From: Dromiciops gliroides
Lineage: Eukaryota > Chordata > Mammalia > Microbiotheria > Microbiotheriidae
DNA: 64,000 nt
Reading direction: 5' to 3'
Assembly: GCF_019393635.1 (NCBI RefSeq)
Contig: NC_057861.1
Location: 87,785,827 to 87,849,826, forward strand
This document shows, in pieces, positions 11,190-22,718 of this stretch. The translations under genes were made by a program, and so were the position numbers. Every line of letters starts with the position of its first letter. Positions within the stretch are counted from its first letter, which is position 1. The notes beneath the pieces are model-generated. The model was not told where the DNA came from, did not search any database, and was given only the letters and a program-made list of their open reading frames with translations.

Positions 11190-11877
11190 TCTATTTCTGT
11201 TCAGGTACTAGCTTGACAGTCACCTACCTAATCCCATTCACTTCATAAATCCTCCCCTATGCCCACCTGCCCCAGAATGGCCTTGTGACGATCACCTTCA
11301 CAGCTGTCTAGTTACCTGGAGGCAGCTCTTGTTGATATGAGCTATTAAAAAAGAGCACTGAATGAAGTAGGTAGTGGATGAATATCAAGTTGGTATGAAG
11401 AAGCAGTGGTTTAAAAGGTTAACAACTTAGCTGAGAAATGCTAGGAAGCGGTGGTGTTTCACTTATTAGCATCTGCAGAGCAAGATCAAAGGGAGGCCAC
11501 CCCTGCCATCAGGTTACAGGCTGAGACCACCTCAGTTACAACTAGGCACAGACCAGTGAAGAAAAGGGCTAGACCACTGTCTTCTAATTGGTGTAAAGAT
11601 GACCAAGCTCAAAACACATCTCTTGGGGGAGCAGGGGAAATCCAGATTCATTTACTTCTGTGACCAGGAAGACACCTTTACATGTTATAATGATGGCGAA
11701 AAAAAGACATGTAGAGCTTTAATTGAGGGTCAACCTGGATAAATCTCATACATTGATAATATATTTGACATAATTCTAAGATTTAGTGCCAATTTTTCTA
11801 ATTTGGGTGATCAGCTTATTCCCACAATGAGGCTCAGAGACCTCTCTAGGCTCAAATCATTATACAAATGCACCTGT
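11190..11877. other. Gene-free stretch between ERV 1 and ERV 2
   Basis: Anonymous DNA. A 70-codon frame at 11451-11663 has no recognised motif. The two ERVs are separate insertions, as each has its own target-site duplication. Confidence 0.6.
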
Positions 11878-11881
11878 GTAA

Positions 11882-12871
11882 TGTGAGAATCAGGGTGCCA
11901 CCCCCTGCTGAGAAAGACATTGTGAGAACCAGGGCAACACCCCCCTGAAGAGAAAGCATGTGACTAGCTTCCGGAAGTTACATCTAATTATAGAACCACC
12001 TGTAAATCACGTCAATCAATGCTCCCAGACAATTGGCTTGGAGCTGTGTGTGGGGACCACCCCTCTTAAGGTCCCACAGAGAGCTTCCTGCTCCAGGGGA
12101 ATGGGGGATCTTTTTTTTTTCAGTTGAAGGTCAAGGTAGAGATAGGAACAGGAGGTCCAGGGAGCTAGATTCTTTCACTACACGTGTTCTCTTTACTAAC
12201 CCCTTGTGTCAAGATAATGGAATGTGGTAGAAGAGATTTAGCAGATACTCAGGGGCCCACCTGGAGATTGATTTAAAATGATTGAATTGGATAAGATGAC
12301 TGACTGCTGACTGGCTTACTTCCAGTTAACTAGATTGTAAGCACATCTGGCTGGTACTTAAGAGGGTATTCTGAGAAGCTAAAAAACTTTGAACTTTACA
12401 TTGAGATCACCTTTGGGTCCAGTGAACACATGAATTTGAATGAAGCTAGCCAATCAGCTTGAAGAACCTCCCATTTCTGGGAGGGGAACATGAAGGAGGA
12501 AGCAGACGCTGGCGAGAGAGTTCTTCCTCTTTTGGTTTGAGACATCGGCTTGGTGGCAGAGGACTTCAGAAGTGGGAGGTTTAGGAAGGCATGGATTTCC
12601 AGGCTATAAGAAATCTGTTCTCAATCTTTCTCTTTCTTTTACTATCTTTCAATAAATCCTTAAAAAACCTAAACTCATTTATCAGTGATTTTAGTCAGTT
12701 TCCCCCAAAAACTGGGGGAACAGATTAGAACCCACATTTAGAATTTTAAATTACACACCCTAATATACTTTAATAAATATTTAATGCCCAAAGAATGGTG
12801 CTATAAGAATCTAATTTAAGGCCACCACATACAAGATTTTTGGACATCACAATTAGATTTTAAACTTCACA
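11882..12871 (+). repeat. 5' LTR of ERV 2 with nested LTR
   Basis: Without the nested element at 12205-12757 and one copy of its target site the LTR is about 433 bp. It starts TGTGAGAATCAGG and ends AAACTTCACA. Its U3 is unlike that of ERV 1, while the last 100 bp (CTATAAGAATCTAATTT...) are distantly similar to the U5 of ERV 1. Confidence 0.85.
12205..12757 (+). mobile_element. Solo LTR nested in ERV 2 5' LTR
   Basis: 553 bp, TGTGTCAAGATAA...TTACACA, flanked by CCCT at 12201-12204 and 12758-12761. The uninterrupted site is seen in the 3' LTR near 15794 (AACCCCTAATATG). It carries AATAAA near 12650 and resembles the solo LTR at 28801-29355 in its middle part (GAATGAAGCTAGCCAATCAG against GAATGATGCTAGTCAATTAG). 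Confidence 0.9.
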
Positions 12872-15594
12872 GTTGGTGAACCACAAGGAGGAATGCTGAA
12901 CTCTGATCTTCTGATCTGGTTGGGTAAGAAAGTTTCCCCTATTTCCTATGTGCCTGTCTCTTTAAAGTTCAAAGTAGGGCTAAGTACCAGCTGGTTTCCC
13001 TTTAAATTTTCAAATGGGTTTTTTTTAACTCCCTAAGAACCCTGTTTCTGATTTTAATTTGTTTAATCAGACAAATGGGGGACAAGATGATGTTAATGCT
13101 TTGTTTTTGTGGATTTTATATTTTTATTTTTGTTAGAAGAGCAAGCGCAAAGGAATATAAATATCCCCCCTCTCCCAACCATGGCTTTTCAGAGAAACCT
13201 CTGACTCCTGCACTTTTTTCAAATTCTAACACTGTGTTATCACTGTGCATGCCTGGAGGCAAAGACCTAGCCTTAACCCCCTAACAGCTGGGGAAGGGGG
13301 ATCAAAGGCTGAGTTTGAATCCAAGCCTGCTTCACAGGCTAGAATGCCAAATTGCTCTGGTCCCTCCCCAGCTAAACCGGATACTTGAATGTAAGTGCTT
13401 TGGCTGTGTAGCACATGGGAGATATGGTCCGGGACCCTACCTCCTCCCCCTCTCCTGGGGCCACCTCTTGCTCCTCCCATGGCCATGACCCTTGATCCTC
13501 CCACCACGGAGGTCAGGAGATACAATCCTACACTGGGAGCCACAGCACCTTAGCCCTGTGGTTCAGACTTTTCCTGTAGTCCTTCTACAGTACTCCTAAC
13601 CTTGGAGGAAAACCCTTTAAATTACTGATATGCTCATTTTGTTCCTAATTATTTTGTTAATCTGCTTTTGCCTTTAATTAATAACCTTATAATGCATTGG
13701 TATTATGAAAGGACCAACAGAGAAAATAAAGGGGTTAAAGAAAAACAAGAGAAACTTTATCATCATCATATTTCAAGAATCTGCTTCTACCACCATGGAC
13801 AGGGACATAGTTTGCAAAAATGTAGAAGTAAACAGAAAGATATTAATATGAGAGTGGGGATTTTAGATATCAGAATCAAAAATGTTCTAAATTCACTCAG
13901 GGAAATAATGTCAGTTCAAATGTTACATAAGGGTTTCCATGCTATTACATCTACTTGTTGAAATTAATAGGATGGGTTTATTTTCATAGAGATTTTCATT
14001 CTTTTAAGATTGTGTTTTATACTTAGCTTTAAAAAGGGAACATTTACAAAAGCTTTTTATATTCATGTAATCAAGGTTAGATTTTTAATACTCTTATTAA
14101 TATTAAGTTCATATTAGTTTAGAACTCTCCAGTTTGAATTTCATTGTCTTTTATTCTTCCATGTGTATTTTGTTCTATTCATCTCTCTATTTTTGAACCA
14201 ATGCAAGATGGTCTTGATTTGATAATATAATATTAAGTCTGGAAGTATTATTCTCTCATATTCTAAATTGTTTGTTTTTTCCAACTGATTATTTGGTCAA
14301 ATTCTATAGAGTATTTTATTGGTAAATTGATTACCATGACAATTGTAAATTAATTCTAGAAGTACTATTTTTACTAAGCTTTAAAAAAGTTATTATTTGG
14401 AATTACTGCATATTGTATATTATATTCTGAGTCAAGGCACATTCACATTTTTTGCGATCATCATTATCCTCAGCTTTTAAACCCATATGAGACTTGGATT
14501 ATGAGAACTTATCATTTAAGACATTGATTGCCTTCATTCTGAGTTTCCAGATGCCAGTTGGTCAAGATGCCAGCCAATTATAAAGAAGAATAAATACAAG
14601 AACAGATATTGACCTGTCACAAAAGGGAGAGAGAGGCACAAAGTCCAGGTACTGCACTGCCTTGGGAAAGGCCAAGAGAACCATCATTCATAAGAGTTGA
14701 GCTTGGATTCTCTTGGTTTAATTTTCCTCCAATAGCACCAGGTGGCCTGGCTATGCCATCTCATTTTACACCTGACTTCAATTCCCCCTCCTATATGCCT
14801 GATGCCAAGGATATCTCAATCCCATGGATCTGATTAAGCCTAACTCAGCTTCCCCTCAGCCTAATGCATTGCTGTCTGTAGAGCCATGAAGTTTGTCAAT
14901 GCTCATTTATCTTATTTCTCTGTTCTTTTATGGTAACCCCCATAATTAACTCAGATGTCATGATAAATACAATGTTGGATTTGGCCTTGACATCTGCTAC
15001 CAATTATATTAGATCCTTTAATTTCTCATAATGGCATGAGGATAATAAGGCAGATGATGCAAAAAGTGATGAAACAAAGAAAAATCATTTCCTAAATTAA
15101 TATTGCAATTGTCTTCTCAATTTATTCTCCACAGGGGGAGTGTAATAATATTAAGTTTTAGAGAATGTTTCAGTTTTTTATTATATGTTTCATTTGTAAC
15201 AACTGGACAACAATTGTAAAATTTGTAAAAGATTATGCATTTTCTTAAACACATTTTCAAGAACTCTCATTGTTTGATTTGATTATTGGCAAAGCTATGT
15301 AAAGTTGTGAAGCTCAATTTTGTAGGAAAATGTCCCAGCTGATTACCAGTATCTGAAACACTTGAGGGACTTTGCAATCACACCTGAAACTCGACAGCTG
15401 AGACTTGCTAGTCTTGATCATCAGCATTCACACCTGAAAGACTTCCATTCTACAACTACACCCAGAGGACATCCCAAGAATCATTTGAGAAAAGACTTAA
15501 ATGGACATTTTCCTGTTTTCCTTTTCCTCATTGTATACACTGTTTATAATGTCTACTTACTAACCGGGAGTGCCCCCTTAAGTTTTTCTCTGTT

Positions 15595-16071
15595 TGTAAC
15601 ATCCACCTGCTAAAAGGTTCTATTCATAGAACCACCTATAAGTCATGTCAATCAATGCTACCAGCCAATCTTGAGAGAGCTTCCTGCTCCAGGGGAAAGA
15701 GGGATCTTTTTTTTCAGTTGAAGGTCAAGGTAGAGGCAGGAGCAGGAGGTCTAGGGAGCTAGACTCTTTCACTACACATGTTCTCTTTAATAACCCCTAA
15801 TATGCTTAATAAATAATGCTCAAAGAATGGTGCTATAAGAATCTAATTTCAGGCAACCACACACTAGATTTTTAGACATCACAATTAGATTTTATTTTAT
15901 TTTTTTTTTTTGGTGAGGCAATTGGGGTTAAGTGACTTGCCTAGGGTCACACAGCTAGTAAGTGTTAAGTGTCTGAGGCTGGATTTGAACTCGGGTCCTC
16001 CTGACTCCAGGGCTGGTGCTCTATCCACTGCGCCACCTAGCTGCCCCCACAATTAGATTTTAAACATCACA
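15595..16071 (+). repeat. 3' LTR of ERV 2, with SINE inside
   Basis: Matches the 5' LTR from the CATAGAACCACCTATAAG region to ...AAACATCACA. The first ~40 bp are hard to align with the 5' LTR, so the start is approximate. A SINE occupies 15894-16048. Confidence 0.8.
15894..16048 (-). mobile_element. tRNA-derived SINE in ERV 2 3' LTR
   Basis: Minus-strand copy starting GGGGGCAGCTAGGTGGCGCA with an A-rich tail. Flanking duplication ACAATTAGATTTT at 15881-15893 and 16049-16061. It is close to the family consensus and so is younger than ERV 2. Confidence 0.95.
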
Positions 16072-16099
16072 GTAATAATGGCAAAGGCCCTTAGGTGCT

Positions 16100-16880
16100 G
16101 CAGCAGATAGGATTTTGATTTTGATTCAAGAAGCACAATAATAACACGTTCACTTTAGCAACTTAGGATATATTTTATTATATATAAAAAATGAAAGAAG
16201 CAATTATAATTAGAGCATATAAACCATATAGAAATAGCATTAACTAATAAACTACCAACAATTAAAGAAATGGAAAATAAAGGCAGCCCCTGATCACAAA
16301 GCTGGGGAATCCTGGGTACAGCTTATCAGGGTCCCATTTAGGAAAGTCCTAGGCACAGCATCCTGCCTATGGGTGAGATTTCCAAGAAACAGAAAATAAT
16401 GTCATCACCAAGTCAGAAGAGCACCAACATCTGGATTTCTAGCTAGGGAATCACGGTTCACAGCTTCCAGAGTTCTGACTGGGACAGGTCCCCGGCAGAG
16501 CATCCTCTCCATGGGTGAGACTCCAAAAATCTACCTTCTCAACGGGGAATTATAGGTCTCAGAACAAAGAAGGCAAATCACCAAATCCTACACAAGCTCA
16601 GCAGATGTGGGAACAAACCAGAAAGCTTGATCAGAGCCTTGTCTCCTTGACCTTATTTTGGCATAACTTCCAGGAACTCAGCCAAGAGGCATGAGTTTCT
16701 AGTATCTTGTCAACACTTGATGAGATCTGGGTCTGGCCAGCACCCATATCTCATTGTGGTTGACTCCCCTCTCCTTCACCTTTCAATTCTCAGCACTGAG
16801 TGAGCTTGTACAGACTCTCTTGGTATCCATGGGCTTTTTAAGAGATCTTAGGTGGAAATTATGGAGGAACCATTCACAAC
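16100..16880 (-). repeat. Probable minus-strand LTR with duplicated U3 block
   Basis: On the minus strand an AATAAAATATATCC signal lies near 16180. Upstream of it two diverged copies of a ~150-bp block sit side by side (16302-16388 and 16442-16530 share GGGAATC...CACAGC and GCATCCT...CATGGGTGAGA). Tandem blocks in U3 are common in retroviral LTRs. The ends and target duplication were not found, so the call is tentative. Confidence 0.4.
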
Positions 16881-17749
16881 ACCTTATTTATTCACCTGGG
16901 AACATGTCCATTCAGGTATCTGCCATCTAAAGGATCCTTAAACCCTTTGCTGAAACCTTGAGAAGGGCAGGGTAGAGAAAGTAGTCCCCTCCCAGCATAC
17001 TTGAATCCATGGTCTGATGGCCTTTTTGGCCAGTGCCCCACACTCTTCCTATGGAAGCCACCTTCTCTAACTCATCCTCACCCCCACTTAGTCTGACTTT
17101 TACTATAAAGAGCGTGACATGGTACATCCTCCTGGGTGCTAAGTTCAATTGGCCTGGCATCTGTCAGTTGCCCAAGACTAGACAAAAACATTTTAGGGAT
17201 AGAAATAAGCCAAGGGAATACTAAAGGAAAGGTTAGACTCTTTATTTACAAGTCAAACTGAACACATTTGAAACTTAGATGCCATGAATGATCTGAATTC
17301 TAACACTGGGATAAAGAGAATCAAGAGAGAATACCAAGGAAGAAGAGCTTAGTCAGTCCTGGGGACTGTTTGCTTCCATTTTATTGTTTACACAATTTGA
17401 AGAATGACTAATATGTAGCTAATAGCATCTGGGAAAACTGAGAAGTACTGTAAATCCCAGTTCATTAGGACAAGTGGGACATGGTTAGGGAGCTAGATTA
17501 ATCTCAAAAAAGGATAAGACTGAGGGTAGAGCAAGAATGGAAATAACTAGCAGAATAGAATTTCTTACCTATTCAGGATGTGGGGCAGGTTAAGATCTTA
17601 ATGAAAATCAGTCCTACAGGAAGGAAAGGCCTATTATTTTTAAAAATTATTACTACTACTGTGTTTTCTATAATTAGTTGCTATGGGTATGTTTTATAAA
17701 TTAAATTTGCCAAGTGTTTTAGCCTCTTTTAATAGAGGTGTGTCATTAT
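16881..17749. other. Gene-free stretch
   Basis: No gene or repeat family recognised. Short frames at 16927-17160 and 17033-17224 overlap on opposite strands and show no motif. Confidence 0.5.
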
Positions 17750-17753
17750 ATAC

Positions 17754-17917
17754 TGTAACGATTGGAATAACGCCACTGGCGCTCAGTCTCTTCCTTCCTC
17801 CTCCCACTAGCCCGCGTCACTTCCTGACTCCTGGTCTTGCCCTCAAAGACTTTCCCTTCATGGGCAGAACTTTTCTACAGTAAGTATCCAGCAGGTGGCG
17901 TTATTCCAATCGTTACA
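17754..17917. mobile_element. Palindromic fold-back of the ERV 1 U3 end, with own TSD
   Basis: 164 bp that begins TGTAACGATTGGAATAACGC and ends with its reverse complement. The right part is the reverse complement of the first ~150 bp of the ERV 1 LTR; the left part is the forward start of the same LTR joined to the block around CTGGCGCTCAGTCTC (compare 7616-7632), where the strand turns back. So both ends of the insertion are the U3 end of the LTR. It is flanked by ATAC at 17750-17753 and 17918-17921, a 4-bp duplication of the size made for ERV 1 and the solo LTRs. It has no coding capacity. Confidence 0.9.
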
Positions 17918-17921
17918 ATAC

Positions 17922-18239
17922 TGATCAATGTTAATTGGTTAGCATCATTGAATTCCATAGATTGACATGACTTGAGGGTGGTCCAAATTAAAATGAACTC
18001 TACAGAAGACCTCAGGAAGAGTATGCAAAACATCAGCTGAAGGGCAAAGGTGAAGTTCAGTATCTAGTTATGGTTTAATCCCATCAATTCAGTGGGCTAG
18101 ACAAAAGAATCTCTCTCCATTTCTTTTATTCCTTTGGGCTTCTCCCAGACAAGATTTGCTGAAGTTCCTCAAGAACTGGACTTTCTGGAATGGGGGGAGA
18201 AAGGACTGAAAATGATCCCTTGGTTCCCCCAAGAAATCC
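17922..18239. other. Gene-free stretch
   Basis: No recognised feature. It may hold the outer part of the ERV fragment that follows, but no LTR could be aligned. Confidence 0.4.
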
Positions 18240-18790
18240 ATTATTAATAATTATTTTCTCACAATCCCCCATCTGATTTGTTGAGAAACTACCATTTCCT
18301 CAATGAATGAAACTAATATTAGAAATATTTTACAAAGGATTCTTAACTATGGGGCTTATGATGGTTAACAATGTGATGGGGAAAAAGAAAACAAAATTGA
18401 GAGAGACATTGAAAAAACTAAAGAGGGCAATCTCCTTTAAAAGGTAGGTCAATGTCCATTTAAGTCTCTGGAAAGTCTCATCTACAGATGATTCTTGGGA
18501 CATCATCTTGATGCAGCTTTGTATTAAGGTGTGATCTCAGGTGTGAATGCAGAGAAGGATTTCCAAGGTTCTTAAATGCTCTCACTCAGGTAGAAAAAGA
18601 AATCTACAAAATTGATCTTAACGCAACTTTATATTACTTTGCCTATAACCAAATCAGTTAATGAAAGATAATTCAAAAACATGTGTTTGATGAAATTTGC
18701 AACCTGTTAAACCAAAGAATTTACAATTATATGTTATCCAGTTGTTACATATAAAACTCAGATACAATAAAAAATATTAGAACCCAATTT
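18240..18790 (-). mobile_element. Third ERV fragment, same family, minus strand
   Basis: The reverse complement lines up with the 3' interior of ERV 2 at about 15183-15520 (TGTAACAACTGGA, CAAAG..ATATAAAGTTG, GCATTCACACCTGA, CCAAGAATCAT, GACTTAAATGGACATT). It is clearly more diverged than ERV 1. No LTR was found with it. Confidence 0.7.
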
Positions 18791-18936
18791 TTTTTTATAC
18801 TTAGCATTATTTCAATCTCTCATCTGGAGGATGAGATTCGCACTAAGGAATTTCAGATTCCTACTTATAAGATGTGCTCAAATACAAAAACAAAATTATA
18901 AACATTGCCAGATTAAGTTTTGTTGTAATAAAAATT

Positions 18937-21449
18937 GCAGGTTTCATGGGAAGAAAAATGCTTCAAGAAGAGCACAAAGAGAAAACAAGTTGGGTGAGGG
19001 AACTCTAGTGTCAGGCTCTTGGAATCCAGATAGGAAGAAACATTGAACACAGTGCAAAAAAAAAAATAAGGGGAAAAGATTTTCCTGTATAAAGGGTAGT
19101 TAGAGGGTCAGGAGAAAGATTTTTTGCTTCAAGGAATAAATAACAAAGAGCCACAGGTGTGATCAAGAAAGACCATTTGGTGATATTCCAGCATTCATTG
19201 CGGGTGACTACCATCCTGACAAATAAAAGATCTGCTATCCAACTGAACTCAGCCCTGCTCCCCCAGGACTTCTCTGAATTTCTTAATCCCCTACCCCGCC
19301 CCCTACCCAGCCCCATAATAAAGGGAGGCTTTTGCCAGGTCTGGAAGCACTGGCTACCATGGGCTTCAGCCAAGGCTCAGGCCTCTGAGAGTGGAGAAGG
19401 CAGATCCTCCCGCCTCCTGTCTCTCTCCCCTCCTCCTGCTAGGCCTCTGTGCATCCCGGGCCTTGGCTGAGATTAGGCTGCTCCTTCAGGAGCCTCAGAG
19501 GCAGGTGAGCAGTGCCATGTCTCTAGTCACCTATGCCAGCAGTGAAGAGAGCAAGCCGGAGGCAGAGCCCGAGGTGGCCTCCTCAGCTCCAGCAGCTGGA
19601 CCCAGCCTGGGAGTCCTCTTCCCCTCCCTCCCTCTGCCCAAGGGTCCTCCCCTCCTGTCCCCACCTCTGCAGCTGCCGAAGACCCTGCCTCCACCGGCCA
19701 GAGACCCCAAACTGCAGCCCCTGGCCTCACTGCCCTCCAGCCTGGGTGGCTCCTGCCTGCCCCCGGGCCTCAGTCTGGCTGAGGCTGAGAGGGTGGGCAA
19801 AAGGCTCTGGCTCTGGCTCTGGCTCAGGCTGCCCCTACCTTGGGCCCCAGGTCTCAAGCTGCCCTCTCCAATTGGCCACACCCAGCCCTCTCTGAGGCTC
19901 TCCAAGCCAAAGAAGAGGACTAGGGAGCTGGTGAGGATCCCGGCCCCAGAGCTGCACCACGGAGATTCAGATTCAGAAGAAGACGAACCCACAAAGAAGA
20001 AAACAGTTCAGGGATCTGGGGAGGGGACAGGTTTATCAGCTTTGCTTCCCCAGCCCAAAAATCTGAACACAAAAGAGACTAGCAGATTGCTCCTGCCCTG
20101 TGCTTTCTCTAGAAAACCCAGGGATGACTCTGCTGACACCAAGCTCTCCAAACTGGCCCCCAAGACCAGAGCTGCAGCTTCTACTTCCTCCTCTCCCCCT
20201 GTTGTGGTGGGGGGCCTCCACCACTACCCCATCACCCTCAGCCATCAAAGCAGCTGCCAAGAGTGCTGCCCTACAGGTGACTAAAGGGATCAAACAAGAG
20301 GAGGATGACAGTGATGAGGAAGTAGCCCCTGAGAACTTCTTCTCCCTTTCAGACAAGGCTGAGCCTCCTGTAGCTGAGCCATCCCCATCACCTGTCCCTG
20401 CTGCTTCTGAAGAGCCACCCCCAGGCACAGAGCCAGAGTCTGTCTTCCAGGATGATGGGGCCAAAGCTCCCCTTGAATTCAACATGGTGGCTGGCTCAAG
20501 TGGGGCTCCCTGGGTGCCTGGGGAGGACTACAGCAGTCAGCCCTACAACCAGTTCCCTACATATGGTGATGCTAGTACCACTGGCAGTTACTCTCAGGAT
20601 TATTACAGCAGTGGCTACTACCCTGTGTCTGATCGAGCCTTAGCTCCCCCCCCTCCCCCCAGGAGATTACCCCACATACCTCTTTCATTGAGGATGAGGC
20701 CTTCAAGAGGCTTCAGGGCAAGAGGAACCAGGGAAGGGCGGAGATTAACTTTGTGGAGATCAAAGGGGGTGACCAGCTCAGTGGGGCCCAGCAGTGGATG
20801 GCCAAGTCCTTGACAGAAGAAAAACCATGAAGTCCTTCAGCAAGAAGAAGGGTGAGCAGCCAACAGGCCAGCAGAGGAGAAAACACCAAATCACATATCT
20901 GATTCACCAGGCTAAGGAGCAAGAGTTGGAACTCAAGAAAGCCTGGTCAGACAATAAGCTCAGCCATCGCCAGACCCAAGCCAAATATGGATTTTAGGCT
21001 TCTGGAATGGATTCCCTCAATGACCCTATCTTCCCCTTTACCCAGTACCAGGTGGCCTGGCCTTGCCCTTCCCAGCTAACACCTTTGGGAGCCCCAGAAG
21101 CTCCAAGTCCAGGACCTTCCTCCCTAGGACTCCAGGCATCACCTCCTTGAGAATGAACACAGTGGATTTCATTTTCTTAATAAAACTTAGAAAATGCCAA
21201 AAAATAAAAATAAAAATGAATAAATAAATGAACAAAACAAACAGACCAATATTCTGTGGCCCTGTCTTGTTTCAACATATCGTGGGACACTTAACAGAGC
21301 AGAAGAGGTTTTGACTAGTCTCAGGAGGAATGGTAGTACTACTCCCCTTATGGTGACCTTATAGTACTGCTCCCAAAGAGAAGGAAAGAGTTGCCCAGTT
21401 GCTAAGACAAGAGCTTCATAGGAAAGTCACCCCAGTGTGGGTTATTGAT
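18937..21449 (+). repeat. Right arm of inverted duplication (PRCC retrocopy unit)
   Basis: Inverted partner of 3866-6549. It lacks the SINE present in the left arm and so shows the pre-insertion state. Similarity ends at GGGTTATTG near 21449. Confidence 0.93.
19517..20997 (+). pseudogene. PRCC: Processed PRCC copy, right arm
   Basis: Same intronless PRCC copy as the left arm, read on the plus strand from ATG 19517 to the stop at 20995-20997 (...QTQAKYGF). The coding region keeps the conserved EEDEPTKKK block, the QEEDDSDEEVAPENFF block, the tyrosine-rich QDYYSSGYYPVSD part and the C-terminal KKKGEQPTGQQRRKHQ block. It shares the two older frame breaks (G run near 20208-20214, C run near 20646-20660) and has one of its own, an A run one base short near 20818-20823. 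The first part is open for about 256 codons from the PRCC start and can be extended upstream to an in-frame ATG at 19391. The signal AATAAA lies at 21180 with an A-rich tail after it. Likely a dead retropseudogene. Confidence 0.95.
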
Positions 21450-22506
21450 CTCAGAGTGGGCTTCTTAGCCTTCACTGGGAAAGGCTGATGGACAGAGTCC
21501 CCAAGCAGAGACATCATTTGCCATATATAGGAGCTTTTAGAGGCAGTCATGCATGAATTCTCCCACTTTGGATTTGGAGTTCACAAGTTTGTGGAAGATG
21601 TTAACCATTTCTCACTTATTCTATAAGTGAAATTTCCCCCCTAATACTTAGTTATCCTGCCTCAATTAAATGCTTTTCTATTTAAATTGTAATCAAGACC
21701 AAACATATGTTGTTAGACCAGAAATAAAGACAAAAATGAAGTTGGTCTGAGTCAAAGCTTCAGTTGACAAGCCTGAGATATAGCAACTCCACCTGAAATT
21801 GGCCTTTTGAGTGCTCACCAGCCACTTTGAAACCACCCAAACTTCCCATTTATGAATTTTTGTAGGGGACTCATACAGATCAGTCTTCCCCCTTAGACTT
21901 CCACGTGGTATGTGATAAATTCCAATTTGACACTGAGATGGTCCTAAGTAGATCATATTCAAATTATATCCCAGACACAGACAGAGACACCATAACATTA
22001 AACCTAACCAGAATAATGTAATTTCTCTACTTGAAACTTGTAAGTGAGTCCTAGAGAAGCCACCCTAGACACTGTAGAAGAATTCAAGAGCATCCCAACA
22101 ATTAAAATTCTTGAAATTGGGGAAATCACTATTTCCCCTAATGCTTTTCAGAGTCATTCAAAGTCCCTGTTTGTAATAAGATGGGGATGAGGATGCCTAA
22201 GCTAGAGCCCTCTTCACTATTAAGGAAGACAAGACAGATCAGTTTCAAGTGCCCCAAAACTCTCCTCTGAGATAGCATTCTTTCAGCCATAACAGACTCA
22301 GTTTTAGCAGACTCATGAATACGGGATGTTGTCTTAATAATCAGAACAAACGTATCTCAATGAAAGGCTTGTATTGACAACCTACCACAACTGCATTCAT
22401 GATGCTAAGATTCTATGAAGCTATGTCACCTTTCCTAGAAGACCAGGTCAGCAGCTTGGCTTTCATACTTCCAAGCCATAAGAAGGGATGAAATTTTAGC
22501 AACATA
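21450..22506. repeat. Anonymous dispersed repeat, related to 41.6-42.1 kb
   Basis: No gene. From about 21735 it aligns distantly with 41625-42000 on the same strand (GTCTGAGTCAAAGCTTCAGTTGAC against CTCTGAGTCATTGCTTAAGTTCAC, then CTACCTGAAACAGGCCTTTTG-type sequence, then TTAAACCTAACC against TTAAACCTAATTGG). The family is not recognised; it may be the interior of an old LTR element. Confidence 0.35.
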
Positions 22507-22518
22507 GGGCTACCTACC

Positions 22519-22665
22519 TTTTTTTTTTTTAAGTATTTTATTATTTTCCAGTTGCATGTAGAGATAGTTTTTCAACATTTGTTTATATATGATTTCCAAT
22601 TTCAAATTTTTCTCCCTCCCTCCCCTCTGTCCCCCCTCCCTAAACAGCAGCTAATCTGACATAGG

Positions 22666-22718
<53 letters not shown>

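Larger units (their letters stand above)
11882..16071 (+). mobile_element. Endogenous retrovirus 2, same family, different LTR
   Basis: Target duplication GTAA at 11878-11881 and 16072-16075. The 5' LTR is 11882-12871, itself carrying a nested solo LTR; the 3' LTR is about 15595-16071 and carries a SINE. The primer site begins at 12874 (TGGTGAACCACAAGGAGG). The interior lines up with ERV 1 along most of its length: the leader CTTCTGATCTGGTTGGGTAAG, the hydrophobic segment at 13075-13140, the knuckle-like end at 13775-13830, and the 3' non-coding part. It also lacks a recognisable pol or env. Its two LTRs and its interior have drifted much more than those of ERV 1, so it is the older insertion. 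It is broken by many changes. Confidence 0.88.
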
